NCBI GenBank assembly: GCA_014360195.1
Contig: JACIXY010000001.1
Location: 62,001 to 126,000, forward strand
Direction: 5' to 3'
From: Bacillota bacterium
Lineage (GTDB): Bacteria; Bacillota; SHA-98; UBA4971
Length of the DNA stretch: 64,000 bases
The notes beneath the pieces were generated by a model, which made no database searches, was not told the DNA's origin, and saw only the letters and a program-made list of their open reading frames with translations. Below, one piece after another: positions 17,939 through 26,353 of the stretch; positions within the stretch are counted from its first letter, which is position 1; each line of letters opens with the position of its first letter. Position numbers and translations under genes: made by a program.

Positions 17939-19023
17939 TGAGGACCTTCTGGCAGCTTGTGCTCGCGAACGCCCGGGACATCGCACGCGATAAGATGAGC
18001 CTCTTTTGGTTCTTGCTCTTTCCTGTGCTTTTCATATTGCTGTTTGGGTTCATATTCTCAAACGAGGGGACTCCCACGTATGATGTGGGAATCGTCTACG
18101 AGTCAGGCAACCCGCTAACCGAAGGACTGGTCAAGGGAGCCGGCGCGGTGCCGGTGTTCAAGATCCACGTCGGCGACCGAGGGAGCGAGATTCAAGCCCT
18201 CAGGAAGGGCAAGAGGAGCGTGGTGGTGGAGGCCCCGTCGCAGTCCTTCGCTGCAATGACTGGCAGCGGCGATCCGCTGAAGGTGCATGTGTACTACAAC
18301 GAGACAGAGCCGACAGCCCGCCAGGTCCTAGTCCCCGTTGTAGAGCAGATCCTGAACGAGGCCGAGAGGCAGATCACTGGTAGGCCCAAGGTCTTTGACG
18401 TCGTGGCCGAGCCGGTGCAGAGCATGGATCTTCGCATGGTGGACTTCCTGCTCTCCGGGATCTTGGCCATGGCCCTCATGCAGCTGGGGCTCTTCGGTGC
18501 CATGCGCGCTGTGAGTCTGCGCGAGCGGAAAGTCCTCAAGAGCCTCGGTGCAACGCCCCTGAGAAGAGGCCTGCTCCTGGTCTCGGAAGTCGTGGTCCGC
18601 ATGGGGATGGCGCTCATCCAGACCTTCCTCATCGTTCTGATAGGATACGTAGTGTTCCACGTCAAGATCCTCGGCAGCTGGCTGGTTCTCCTCGGTGCCG
18701 TGCTGCTTGGAGCACTGACGTTTGTCAGCATGGGCTACATGCTCGCGGCGTTCCCCAGGACGGAGGAGGCCGGGATAGGACTCGTCCAGGTCGTTCAGTT
18801 CCCGATGATGTTCCTCTCCGGCATCTTCTTCCCTGTTGAGATAATGCCGTCGTTCCTGCGACCCGTGGTGAATGCCATGCCCCTGAGCTATCTCGCAGAC
18901 CTCTTGCGTCAGATCATGGTGGCCGCTCCTCCGGAATACAGTATGGCCACGGACATTGCCGTGCTCGGGGGGTGGGCGGTCGTCTCCTTCCTCGTGGCTG
19001 CGAGGTTTTGGCGGTGGGAGTGA
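17938..19023 (+). CDS. ABC-2 type permease
   Basis: A 361-residue membrane subunit for the preceding ATPase. One N-terminal helix (FWFLLFPVLFILLFGFIF) is followed by an extracytoplasmic domain of about 140 residues and then five helices, including the conserved FPMMFLSGIFFPVEIMPSFLR segment of ABC-2 permeases. The start overlaps the ATPase stop; GTG 17935 is an equally possible start, with AAGGAGG 8 bases before it. The pair forms a complete homodimeric exporter. Confidence 0.9.
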   Translation: MRTFWQLVLANARDIARDKMSLFWFLLFPVLFILLFGFIFSNEGTPTYDVGIVYESGNPLTEGLVKGAGAVPVFKIHVGDRGSEIQALRKGKRSVVVEAPSQSFAAMTGSGDPLKVHVYYNETEPTARQVLVPVVEQILNEAERQITGRPKVFDVVAEPVQSMDLRMVDFLLSGILAMALMQLGLFGAMRAVSLRERKVLKSLGATPLRRGLLLVSEVVVRMGMALIQTFLIVLIGYVVFHVKILGSWLVLLGAVLLGALTFVSMGYMLAAFPRTEEAGIGLVQVVQFPMMFLSGIFFPVEIMPSFLRPVVNAMPLSYLADLLRQIMVAAPPEYSMATDIAVLGGWAVVSFLVAARFWRWE

Positions 19024-19077
19024 GAGTGTAAGGTCCGGCCCTGCTGTGGCGCGCGCGGTCCCACACGGTCGGACGAC

Positions 19078-19110
19078 GCAGGTCGGGGGCTCCAACAGCC
19101 CCCGACCTGC
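19078..19110 (+). terminator. Perfect 14-bp hairpin after the ABC-2 operon
   Basis: GCAGGTCGGGGGCT at 19078-19091 pairs exactly with AGCCCCCGACCTGC at 19097-19110 around a 5-base loop. There is no T tract, so it may act as a transcript 3' end stabiliser rather than a classical terminator. Confidence 0.6.
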
Positions 19111-19227
19111 GTATTGGTGGCGGTGGCTCATCACTTCGGTCTCGGGAACAGCATGGCGGAGCCCTCGTCGCGGCCCTGTGGGACGCAGGTAGTCCCGCCT
19201 CTTCGGAAGCCGAGGAAGAAAGTTCTT

Positions 19228-19257
19228 TTGCCCATTCTTCGAACTCGCCGCTATAAT
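19228..19257 (+). promoter_or_regulatory. Promoter of the GH13 gene
   Basis: TTGCCC at 19228-19233 and TATAAT at 19252-19257 are spaced 18 bases, about 64 bases ahead of the chosen TTG start. Confidence 0.55.
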
Positions 19258-19320
19258 GGAAATGCCGGATGCGGGCTATGCCTTGACGCTCCGGTCCGTG
19301 TGGCGGGAGGAGGCAGAAGG

Positions 19321-21009
19321 TTGGGCGAGGTTGTTGGAGAGCTGGGCCCCGCGCGCGTAAGCCGTGGGGTCAAGTTTCGTTACTTCAACCCGCGCGCCTC
19401 GCGGGCATACATCGCGGGCGAGTTCAACAACTGGCGCGCGGCGGATTGCGAGATGCAGAGGCATCCCTGCGGAGTGTGGGAGATCGTGGTCCCTTTGGGA
19501 GAGGGTGCGCACGAGTACAAGTTCGTCGTTGATGGGGAGTGGACTCGCGATCCGCATAATCCGTGTATGATACTGAACGAGCACGGCACGGTGAACTCGG
19601 TTGTGGAAGTTGCGGCGGACGGTGAGGTCCACATGCCTGCGCCGCAGAGGGAAGCGTGCGGCTTCGGCAGGTTGAGGGCGGTTGTGAGTCCCGACTGGGT
19701 CCGAGACGCCGTGATATACGAGGTGTTTCCGCGCGTCTTCAGCGAGGAGGGGACCCTCGAGGGCGTGACGCGGCGGATCCCCGAGATCGCGGACCTGGGC
19801 GCCACGTGCATCTGGCTCATGCCCATTCACGATATCGGCAGGCGCGGGCGGAAGGGAAGTCTGGGCAGTCCCTATGCGATCTATGATTACCTCAGCATAC
19901 ATCCTGATCTGGGGACGGCCGATGACTTGCACCGGCTGGTGAGGGCGGCCCACGATCACGGCCTGCGCGTCATCATGGACTTTGTCGCCAATCATAGCGC
20001 GCACGATTGTCCCCTGACGGTGGCGCACCCCGAATGGTACCGGAGAGACGCGTGCGGGAATATCCAGTGTGCCGGGTTCGGGTGGGACGACGTGGTGGCG
20101 TTCGATTACTCAAGTGCCGACCTCCGTGATTACATGATTCGCGTGATGCTCTACTACGTGGAGGAGTTCGACATCGACGGTTACCGGTGCGATGTGGCGG
20201 CGCTGGTGCCTACGGACTTTTGGAGAGCTGCAAGGCGCGCGCTCAAGGAGACCAAGCCTGACGTGCTCCTGCTGGCAGAGTCGCACGAGCCGTCCCACAA
20301 TGCGGTGGCTTTCGATGTCACGTACGAGGAGACGCTTCCCAAGATCCTGGCCCAGGTGCTTGCCGGCGAGCTTCCGGCGAAGGCGGTCAGGGAAATGATC
20401 GAGCACGACCGGCGCACATTCCCGGTGGGCTCGCTCCGGCTGCGCTATCTCGAAAACCACGACCAGCTCCGCGCGATGCGTGCCATCGGGCGCCGAGGGT
20501 ACGAGGCCGCGGCGACGCTCCTTCTCACCCTCGACGGCGTCCCGCTCATCTATAACGGCCAGGAGATAGGCGAGGAGGAGCGGCCGTCGCTCTTCGACCC
20601 GTTCAAGATCCGGTGGGAGGCCGGGGACTCTGTCATCAGGACCATGTACAGGGACCTTTGCCACCTAAGGCGCGACACGCCTGCTCTACGACGCGGGTCG
20701 CTGACTTTTCTGGACGTCAGCAGGGAAGACGCAGTCCTGGCCTACTTCAGGGAGCATGGGCGCAGCCGTGTGCTTGTGGTGCTAAACTTCGCAGGCGACG
20801 TGGTTCATGCGAAACTGAGCGCGCCCGATGGGGGTCTTGCGGGCGTCGACCCCGATGCCGTATATGGCGTGCGCGCTTTGAGGGGCCAGGCATCTCTCTC
20901 CCCGGCACGCAACCGCGGCAGAGATCTCGCGTCGCTCGAACTTGCGCTCGAACCGTACGGCGTGAGGGTCCTGGCTATTGAGGATGACAGCTCGTCAAGC
21001 GCAGCGTAG
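19321..21009 (+). CDS. GH13 alpha-glucan hydrolase with N-terminal CBM48
   Basis: A 562-residue glycoside hydrolase. Residues about 15-95 form a glycogen-binding (CBM48) domain with AYIAGEFNNW and HEYKFVVDGEW. The GH13 barrel follows: VIYEVFPRVF, DFVANHS (region I), the nucleophile Asp in DGYRCDVA (region II), the acid Glu in LLLAESHEP (region III) and ENHD (region IV). It should cleave alpha-1,4 or alpha-1,6 glucan bonds; amylase, neopullulanase or maltogenic activity cannot be separated. No signal peptide, so it acts in the cytosol. TTG 19321 is chosen because GGGAGGAGG lies 7 bases upstream and the promoter TATAAT at 19252 excludes the 19114 start. Confidence 0.85.
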   Translation: MGEVVGELGPARVSRGVKFRYFNPRASRAYIAGEFNNWRAADCEMQRHPCGVWEIVVPLGEGAHEYKFVVDGEWTRDPHNPCMILNEHGTVNSVVEVAADGEVHMPAPQREACGFGRLRAVVSPDWVRDAVIYEVFPRVFSEEGTLEGVTRRIPEIADLGATCIWLMPIHDIGRRGRKGSLGSPYAIYDYLSIHPDLGTADDLHRLVRAAHDHGLRVIMDFVANHSAHDCPLTVAHPEWYRRDACGNIQCAGFGWDDVVAFDYSSADLRDYMIRVMLYYVEEFDIDGYRCDVAALVPTDFWRAARRALKETKPDVLLLAESHEPSHNAVAFDVTYEETLPKILAQVLAGELPAKAVREMIEHDRRTFPVGSLRLRYLENHDQLRAMRAIGRRGYEAAATLLLTLDGVPLIYNGQEIGEEERPSLFDPFKIRWEAGDSVIRTMYRDLCHLRRDTPALRRGSLTFLDVSREDAVLAYFREHGRSRVLVVLNFAGDVVHAKLSAPDGGLAGVDPDAVYGVRALRGQASLSPARNRGRDLASLELALEPYGVRVLAIEDDSSSSAA

Positions 21010-21357
21010 TCAGCGTACGTCACGAGTTGCTTTCTGAGCGTGGGCTGCTGAGCAGCGCGCAGCGCAGAGGCGCTTCCATCCGGCAAGGGCGCCTGCAACA
21101 AGGATTGCTCGAACTCGTCCCAGCTTGCCGACGGCTGCATCTTTCGCTCGCCCCCTCAAGCACGACGCGTCCCCACACCGTTCGTGTCTCCGATGGGTGC
21201 CTCGTTCCGCTCGTTCCAACCACATAATACCATTGCCGCGCAGTTCCCGACAATCCCACGCGAGTACGGACTTTTCGGAAGCGTCACGTTGTCACGCCCG
21301 ACGGAGGCCGGCAATTCCGCGATTGCGCACTCTTCTAGAGCACTACTGGCTTTATGC
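21010..21357 (+). other. Gene-free interval before the GntR operon
   Basis: The 348 bases have short ORFs in several frames but none has a ribosome site or family character. No RNA motif was recognised. Confidence 0.35.
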
Positions 21358-21386
21358 TTGACAGGGCGCGGCATCCTGTCTATACT
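21358..21386 (+). promoter_or_regulatory. Promoter of the GntR-ABC operon
   Basis: TTGACA at 21358-21363 and TATACT at 21381-21386 are separated by 17 bases, close to consensus. It lies inside the long frame starting at 21354, which shows that the regulator starts further downstream. Confidence 0.8.
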
Positions 21387-21407
21387 GTGTATAGACGATA
21401 TACACAG
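21385..21407 (+). promoter_or_regulatory. Operator palindrome of the GntR regulator
   Basis: CTGTGTATA at 21385-21393 and TATACACAG at 21399-21407 form a perfect 9-bp inverted repeat with 5-base spacer. It overlaps the end of the -10 box and the likely start site, so binding would block transcription. Autoregulation is usual for YtrA-type GntR regulators. Confidence 0.75.
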
Positions 21408-21419
21408 AGCGGTGATGCG

Positions 21420-21788
21420 GTGCAGGTCCACGTCTCATACAGCAACCCGGTGCCGCTGTACAGGCAGATAGTCGACCAGATCAGGGAGAAGGTGCTATCC
21501 GGCGAGCTTGCGCCGGGCGAGAGCCTGCCCTCAATCCGGCAGCTTGCCGAGCAGGCCGGAACCAGCGTGATAACGACGAAGAGGGCTTACTCGGAGCTGG
21601 AGGCCGAGGGGATCATCGTGACCAGGGCGGGGCTGGGGTCATTCGTGGCGGATCTCGACGCCGAGCGCCTGAAGGCCATCCGAATGCGGGCTCTCCGCGG
21701 GCGGCTTTCCGAGATCGTGGCCGATGCACGGGCGAGCGGTGTGACCGACGAGGAGTTCCTGCGACTTGTCAGGGAGGCGATGAGGTAA
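21420..21788 (+). CDS. GntR family regulator, YtrA type
   Basis: A 122-residue repressor. The winged-helix domain fills residues 1-75 (PVPLYRQIVDQIREKVLSGE, then LPSIRQLAEQAGTS and AYSELEAEGIIVTRAG) and a short helical tail replaces a large effector domain, as in the YtrA subfamily. GTG 21420 is the first in-frame start after the promoter and operator. The gene overlaps the next ATPase gene (TAATG), the usual arrangement in which such a regulator controls its own ABC exporter. Confidence 0.88.
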   Translation: MQVHVSYSNPVPLYRQIVDQIREKVLSGELAPGESLPSIRQLAEQAGTSVITTKRAYSELEAEGIIVTRAGLGSFVADLDAERLKAIRMRALRGRLSEIVADARASGVTDEEFLRLVREAMR

Positions 21789-22810
21789 TGGCGACGGCTA
21801 CGGCAACAGCGCGGGCGGCGACGATGGCGAGAGGCTCAGGGGCGGCCGATGCCCCGGCGCTCATGCTGTCGGGCGTAGGCAAGAGATACCCGAAGTTCGA
21901 GCTTAGGGATGTGTCCTTCGCATTGCCGAGGGGATACATCATGGGGTTCATCGGGCCAAATGGAGCCGGCAAGAGCACGACCATCAAGATCATCATGAAC
22001 ATGGTAAGGAAGTCCACGGGTGCCGTGAAGGTGCTGGGCCTCGACCACGTGGCGCTCGAGACCGAGGTCAAGCGGCACGTCGGCTACCTGGGCGAAGAGC
22101 CTCACTTCTACGAAGAGGTGACCCCGGCCTGGCTCGGCGGTTTCGTTGGCAAGTACTACCCGACGTGGGACGCGCGGCTCTACAAGGCGACCCTCGAAAG
22201 GTTCGGGATAGAGCAGTCGAAGCGGGTCAAGACCCTCTCCAAGGGCATGAAGGTGAAGCTGGGCCTGGCGCTCGCGCTCTCGCACAGGCCGGAGCTCCTG
22301 ATACTCGACGAGCCCACGAGCGGGCTCGACCCGGTCATACGCCACGACGTCCTGGCGGAGCTCATGTCGGTCATCCAGGACGAGCGGCGGAGCGTGTTCT
22401 TCTCGACCCACATCACGCAGGATGTGGAGAAGGTCGCGGACTACGTCACATTCATCAATGACGGGCGGATCGTCATCTCCGACGTGAAAGATGATGTGCT
22501 CGCCAGGTGGAAGAGGGTTTCGTTTCCGCTGCCCCTGCGGCCCGAGGCGAGGAGCGCCTCTGACCCTGCCGGCCTCGAGGCGGGCGTCGCCGAGGCCAGG
22601 GCAAAGGTGGAGCAAGCGATGAGAGGAGCCCTCGGAAGGGCGTTCGCGGCATATAAGATCGACGGCCTAACTTTCACCGGCATTACGTGCGCGTTTTCCG
22701 AAGATGTGGCAAGAGAAGTCGGGCATCTTGCCGGGACAAGGCCGCGGGTGCTTCCGGTGTCGCTCGACGACATTCTGGTGGCGATCGTGAGGGGGAGTGA
22801 GGCATGCTAG
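21788..22810 (+). CDS. ABC transporter ATPase of the GntR operon
   Basis: A 340-residue ATPase. Walker A is GPNGAGKST (about residue 57), the signature region is LSKGMKVKLGLALAL and Walker B is LLILDEPTSGLD, followed by FFSTHITQDVEKVAD. These forms match the YtrB/BcrA-like exporter ATPases controlled by YtrA regulators. The first 25 residues are Ala/Thr-rich and may not be translated if a later start is used. The stop overlaps the permease start. In Bacillus such systems respond to cell-wall antibiotics; the substrate here is not known. Confidence 0.9.
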   Translation: MATATATARAATMARGSGAADAPALMLSGVGKRYPKFELRDVSFALPRGYIMGFIGPNGAGKSTTIKIIMNMVRKSTGAVKVLGLDHVALETEVKRHVGYLGEEPHFYEEVTPAWLGGFVGKYYPTWDARLYKATLERFGIEQSKRVKTLSKGMKVKLGLALALSHRPELLILDEPTSGLDPVIRHDVLAELMSVIQDERRSVFFSTHITQDVEKVADYVTFINDGRIVISDVKDDVLARWKRVSFPLPLRPEARSASDPAGLEAGVAEARAKVEQAMRGALGRAFAAYKIDGLTFTGITCAFSEDVAREVGHLAGTRPRVLPVSLDDILVAIVRGSEAC

Positions 22811-23505
22811 ACCTCGTATGGAAGGACATCGTCCAGGGAAAGAGGACATTGCTCATGTACTTCCTGATAGGGTCGCTCCTCGGGCTTACGATGTCGTTTG
22901 CCGTTACGGACGCGGGTTCCATCATAGCCTTTTATATGATCGTCTCGGCCTATGGGTTTGCCATCAGGTCCACGTACGACGAGGACAAGTCCGGTGCGTA
23001 CCTCTTCCTCAAAGGCCTGCCGCTCTCGGATACCGCCATAGTCGCGAGCAAGTTCGTGTCTGTGCTTGTTGCTGCGGTAGTTCTCGGCGCGCTCTTCGGG
23101 GTGATCGCCATCATCGGGCAGGGGATCATCGCACCACGCATCGGCCTTGGGGGGTCCGCTGTGACCGCGGGCGATCTCGGCGCTTTGCTTCGCGATATGC
23201 TGGGGCCTGCCGCGATGCTGTTCGGTATAGTCATGGTGATATGCGGGGTCTACCTCGCGATGTTCTTCTGCCTGGGGTACGCCAGGGCCAGCGCCTATAA
23301 CCGCATCGTCATGCTCGGCGTGTTTGCTGCTGTCATGGCTGGGTCCACGATCCTGCGGCGGGTGCAGGTGCAGCCACCTGCGTGGATAGGGGTCCTGGGG
23401 CAGTCGTTGATGGCGCCGTTGCTGGTGGCCGCCGCCGGCCTTGTCATCTATGCCTTGAGCTGCGTGGTATCGATAGCGTGGGTTCGGGTCCGGGACTGGT
23501 CCTAA
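22804..23505 (+). CDS. ABC-2 permease of the GntR operon
   Basis: A 233-residue membrane protein with six predicted helices: about residues 15-33, 38-55, 80-105, 130-160, 172-185 and 205-228. The start MLDLVWKDIVQGKRTLLMYF and the DKSGAYLFLKGLPLSDTAIVASK loop are typical of ABC-2 permeases found with YtrA-type regulators. It overlaps the ATPase gene by 7 bases, giving a three-gene operon: regulator, ATPase, permease. Confidence 0.85.
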   Translation: MLDLVWKDIVQGKRTLLMYFLIGSLLGLTMSFAVTDAGSIIAFYMIVSAYGFAIRSTYDEDKSGAYLFLKGLPLSDTAIVASKFVSVLVAAVVLGALFGVIAIIGQGIIAPRIGLGGSAVTAGDLGALLRDMLGPAAMLFGIVMVICGVYLAMFFCLGYARASAYNRIVMLGVFAAVMAGSTILRRVQVQPPAWIGVLGQSLMAPLLVAAAGLVIYALSCVVSIAWVRVRDWS

Positions 23506-23741
23506 GCGGCCGCTGGCCGCGGGCCATCGGCCGCCCCGCGCCCCACCCCGTCCGGCCCCGTGTCGAGCCGGGTTGCTGGCTTCAGTCTGGCTGCGTTCAG
23601 CATGGCGCCCGTATCGTGGCCTGTCCCGCGTGACATCCCGGGTGCGAAATGTTATGATCCGTACGGATGATGGGCCGGACGGATGATAAACCTGTGGGAC
23701 GGCGCAGTCGTGCAGTATTCGTCTGCGGTGGGTGACAAGAG

Positions 23742-24029
23742 ATGGGTGAAGATAACGGCTACACGCGGCGGAGCGTGACGAGGTCGCTGTGGGAGAAAAG
23801 GCAGCGACAGTGGGCGAGGTATCACGCGTGGGAGTGGGAGGAGTCGCGCCCGGAGACGCAGCCCGAATGGGACCCGGCCGCGCGCGTCCGGTGGTATGGC
23901 CAGGCCTGGGACCTTGCCCGGCGTTTCAAGCCCGAGTGGACCAGCGATGCTATCGATTGGGACAAGATTCGCCGCATCGGGAAGTGGCGTGAGGCCGTCG
24001 CCAGACTGGGAAGGCCGGGGTCCGCATGA
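23742..24029 (+). CDS. Small hypothetical protein paired with a nucleotidyltransferase
   Basis: A 95-residue protein very rich in Trp, Arg and Glu (LWEKRQRQWARYHAWEWEESR), all soluble, with no known domain. Its stop overlaps the start of the following nucleotidyltransferase gene (ATGA), so the two are translated together. Size and coupling suggest an antitoxin or partner protein, but nothing in the sequence proves it. The sequence just upstream (AAGAG before ATG 23742) is a usable ribosome site. Confidence 0.6.
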   Translation: MGEDNGYTRRSVTRSLWEKRQRQWARYHAWEWEESRPETQPEWDPAARVRWYGQAWDLARRFKPEWTSDAIDWDKIRRIGKWREAVARLGRPGSA

Positions 24030-24589
24030 CAGAGCTGGAGCGAACCGTAGCGGAGGTTTGCGGGTTTCTCGAGCGCATTCGGGTTCCTTACATGGTTATC
24101 GGGGGCCTTGCGGCTCTCTTCTGGGGTGAACCCAGGATAACTCGTGATATCGATGTGACTATTGGAATCGGAATCGACCAGGTTCCAGTGCTTGTGCGGG
24201 ACCTTCCAGACGGCTTCAGGCCTGCCGTAGATAATCCGGCGGAGTTTGCCCGGGAGACTCATGTGGTCCCGCTCGTTTCACCTGCTGGCATACGCATCGA
24301 CCTGGTCCTTGCTGGCTTACCGTACGAACATGCCGCAATCGAAAGGGCGGTTCCCGTCCCCATTGCCGGGCGCGAGGTCCGTGTGTGTTCCCCCGAGGAC
24401 CTTGTGATCCATAAGGTCATCTCAGACCGGGCGAAGGACCGGGAAGACGTGCGGGCCATCATTCGGAGGCAGCAACACAGATTCGACCGGGGTTACGCGG
24501 ACCCCATCGTCCTTGAGCTAAGCCAGGTGCTCGGCCGACCCGACGTCTGGGAATTCTACGAGACCTGCTTCCGCAAGAACCAGGGTTAG
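24026..24589 (+). CDS. Nucleotidyltransferase (AbiEii/DUF6036-like)
   Basis: A 187-residue protein of the DNA polymerase beta superfamily. YMVIGGLAALFWGEPRITRDIDVTIG (shown in part as GGLAALFWG and RDIDV) carries the glycine motif and the two metal-binding aspartates; a third acidic residue lies in RIDLVLAG. The late segment SPEDLVIHKVISDRAKDREDV is characteristic of AbiEii-type toxins and related proteins that sense or modify RNA. It overlaps an unknown 95-residue partner gene, suggesting a two-gene toxin-antitoxin or defence cassette. Sequence alone does not show whether it is toxic. Confidence 0.75.
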   Translation: MTELERTVAEVCGFLERIRVPYMVIGGLAALFWGEPRITRDIDVTIGIGIDQVPVLVRDLPDGFRPAVDNPAEFARETHVVPLVSPAGIRIDLVLAGLPYEHAAIERAVPVPIAGREVRVCSPEDLVIHKVISDRAKDREDVRAIIRRQQHRFDRGYADPIVLELSQVLGRPDVWEFYETCFRKNQG

Positions 24590-24630
24590 TGTTTGTCCAT
24601 GGGCAGCCAGCTCAGGAGCCCGTCGGGGAA

Positions 24631-24720
24631 ATATGTATTACACGCTTAACATATTTCAGCCGAGTTATGTATAGCATACTTACCATAGTTCGGCCGAAAA
24701 ACGTAAAGCATGGGTTACAG
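24631..24720 (+). repeat. AT-rich 34-bp tandem repeat
   Basis: Two 33-base blocks (24631-24663 and 24665-24697) begin with ATATGTAT or TTATGTAT and end with TTCAGCCGA or TTCGGCCGA; a weaker third copy starts at 24699. Each block holds an inverted pair of TATG and CATA. It lies between the convergent nucleotidyltransferase and UbiA genes and is far more AT-rich than its surroundings. Confidence 0.65.
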
Positions 24721-24734
24721 ATGCACAGGGGCGG

Positions 24735-25679
24735 CTACAGGGGTAGCCAGTGCTGCAGCAGCGCCCCGGCGATGAGCCCGACGCCGGTGAGGATGTAGGT
24801 CTTCACGGTGCCGGCGTTGGCAGGCACAAGTTCGCCCGTCGAATCGTAAGCGAGCCAGCAAACCCTGGCGGCGCGGGACGCCTCGACGCTTCCCGCAAGG
24901 CCCAGGAGCATCCACGGGCTGCGGAAATACAGCGCCACGCCGATGACAGCAGCCTCGGCGAGGCCAAGAAGCCACGCGTACACCACCCTCGCCCTGGCCT
25001 TTCCCATGCGCACCACGAGGTTTCGCTTGTTCGCACGTCTATCGGCCTCGAAGTCGGGGAATTCGTTGATCCAGAGGACGGTTGCGATGAGGATGCCGAG
25101 AGGGACCCCGACGACGAGCGGCCTTGCCGAAAGCTGCTGCGTCTGGACCACGTAAGTGCCGAGCATCAGGAGCGGGCCGAAGGTTATGCCTACCACGAGC
25201 TCCCCCAGGCCGCGGTAACAGAAAGAGAAAGGCGGAACGCTATAACCGAGCGCGAGGAACCCGCCCAGCGCCGCGATCCAGAACGCATGCCACGTTCGGA
25301 AGAGCCCGATGGGAAGGCCCGCGACGGCCGCTGCGGCGAAGCTGCCTACGGCTATCCAGATGGCGTCGCGTTCGGAGAGCAGGCCGCCGGTTATGGTCTT
25401 CTTGCCTCCTGAGAACGGGGTGGCGTCCTCGGGCGCGACGAACCTGTCGGCGCCGGAGCGCCAGTCAACCACCTCGTTCGCCGCGTTCTTGCCCACTTCC
25501 ACAGCGTAGATTCCGGCGAGGGTGAGAAGAAACCACCCGGGCGCAAAGCGGCCCGTGTCCGAATAAGCTAGCGCGGCCGCCACGAACATGGGGACTGTCG
25601 ATGCGACCCATATCTTCGGGTCGGCGAGCTGGACGAGCCCGCGCAGGCGCCGTGAGGTTGATGAAGCCGGAAGAGACAT
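24735..25679 (-). CDS. UbiA family prenyltransferase (MenA-like)
   Basis: A 314-residue integral membrane enzyme with eight to nine helices. The two Mg-diphosphate motifs are NEVVDWRSGAD (about residue 67) and NEFPDFEADRRANKR (about residue 193), fitting enzymes that attach a polyprenyl chain to 1,4-dihydroxy-2-naphthoate or a similar aromatic acceptor in quinone synthesis. No other menaquinone gene is near, so the acceptor is open. The start ATG 25679 has AAGGAGGAAAGG directly upstream on the minus strand. Confidence 0.85.
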   Translation of the reverse strand: MSLPASSTSRRLRGLVQLADPKIWVASTVPMFVAAALAYSDTGRFAPGWFLLTLAGIYAVEVGKNAANEVVDWRSGADRFVAPEDATPFSGGKKTITGGLLSERDAIWIAVGSFAAAAVAGLPIGLFRTWHAFWIAALGGFLALGYSVPPFSFCYRGLGELVVGITFGPLLMLGTYVVQTQQLSARPLVVGVPLGILIATVLWINEFPDFEADRRANKRNLVVRMGKARARVVYAWLLGLAEAAVIGVALYFRSPWMLLGLAGSVEASRAARVCWLAYDSTGELVPANAGTVKTYILTGVGLIAGALLQHWLPL

Positions 25680-25778
25680 GTGTCCTTTCCTCCTTGGGGA
25701 TGCTTCGATGTACGGTTGGGACGGTTAAAGAAAGCCAGCGTTCCCCGGCGGCAGGTCCCGGGGCCGGGCCTGTCAATC

Positions 25779-25807
25779 ATTATAGCTTCATAACGCAGAG
25801 CGGACAA
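25779..25807 (-). promoter_or_regulatory. Promoter of the UbiA gene
   Basis: On the minus strand TTGTCC (25807-25802) and TATAAT (25784-25779) are 17 bases apart, about 100 bases ahead of the start codon. Confidence 0.6.
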
Positions 25808-25935
25808 TGCCAATGTGGGCAACTCTTGGGGCGCCGGGACGCGTTATCGCGAATGTGCAGCGCAGCACGTTGCTCGTGTCGGGCTCGTGTCGGATAGTAC
25901 CCTGGGTGATGCCGGGGGAATTTGAGCGGGTGGTC

Positions 25936-25964
25936 TTCATACTTTACCAGGCCGATGCTATAAT
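25936..25964 (+). promoter_or_regulatory. Promoter of the SCIFF operon
   Basis: TTCATA at 25936-25941 and a perfect TATAAT at 25959-25964 are 17 bases apart, about 100 bases ahead of the SCIFF gene. The rest of the 25680-26066 interval holds this and the divergent UbiA promoter, and nothing else I can name. Confidence 0.55.
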
Positions 25965-26066
25965 GTTTTCTGGAATGCCTGCCCCGGCCTGGCTTGCCGT
26001 AGCATCCCCGGGGCGGCGGGATCAGGGTCTGGATACGTAACATTACATAAAGGAGACGTGGTAAGC

Positions 26067-26231
26067 GTGGCGCAGAAAAACGCGAGGAAGCACATCCGCA
26101 CGGTAAGCGAGGGTTCTACGAGAGCTGGCCTTGCCGAGGGCGGATGCAAGGAGTGCCAGGCATCATGCCAGTCGGCGTGCAAGACCTCGTGCACCGTCGG
26201 CAATCAGGTGTGCCGGCAGCGTGGGAAGTGA
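26067..26231 (+). CDS. SCIFF peptide (six cysteines in forty-five)
   Basis: A 54-residue precursor too short for usual ORF cut-offs. Its C-terminal half reads GCKECQASCQSACKTSC, then TVGNQVC, giving six cysteines in the spacing of the SCIFF family, followed by a short basic tail. The family is a ribosomally made peptide in which a radical SAM maturase forms a Cys-to-Thr thioether link; its role in Clostridia is unknown. The start GTG 26067 has AAAGGAG 11 bases upstream; GTG 26058 is too close to it. The maturase follows 122 bases later on the same strand. Confidence 0.9.
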   Translation: MAQKNARKHIRTVSEGSTRAGLAEGGCKECQASCQSACKTSCTVGNQVCRQRGK

Positions 26232-26353
26232 CCTCTCGCGAGCCGGAGACGGCGGCGACGCTCAAGGCGGGGCGGCGTCAGAGCCGGCTCCGGGAGGCTG
26301 AGGAGCCTGAGGAGGCTGAGCCCGGAAGGCTGAATACTGAAGGCTGGCAGGAA

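Noticed and set aside
16907-17986. Minus-strand frame of 359 residues opposite the ABC ATPase
   Set aside because: Shadow of the ATPase gene with no independent signals.
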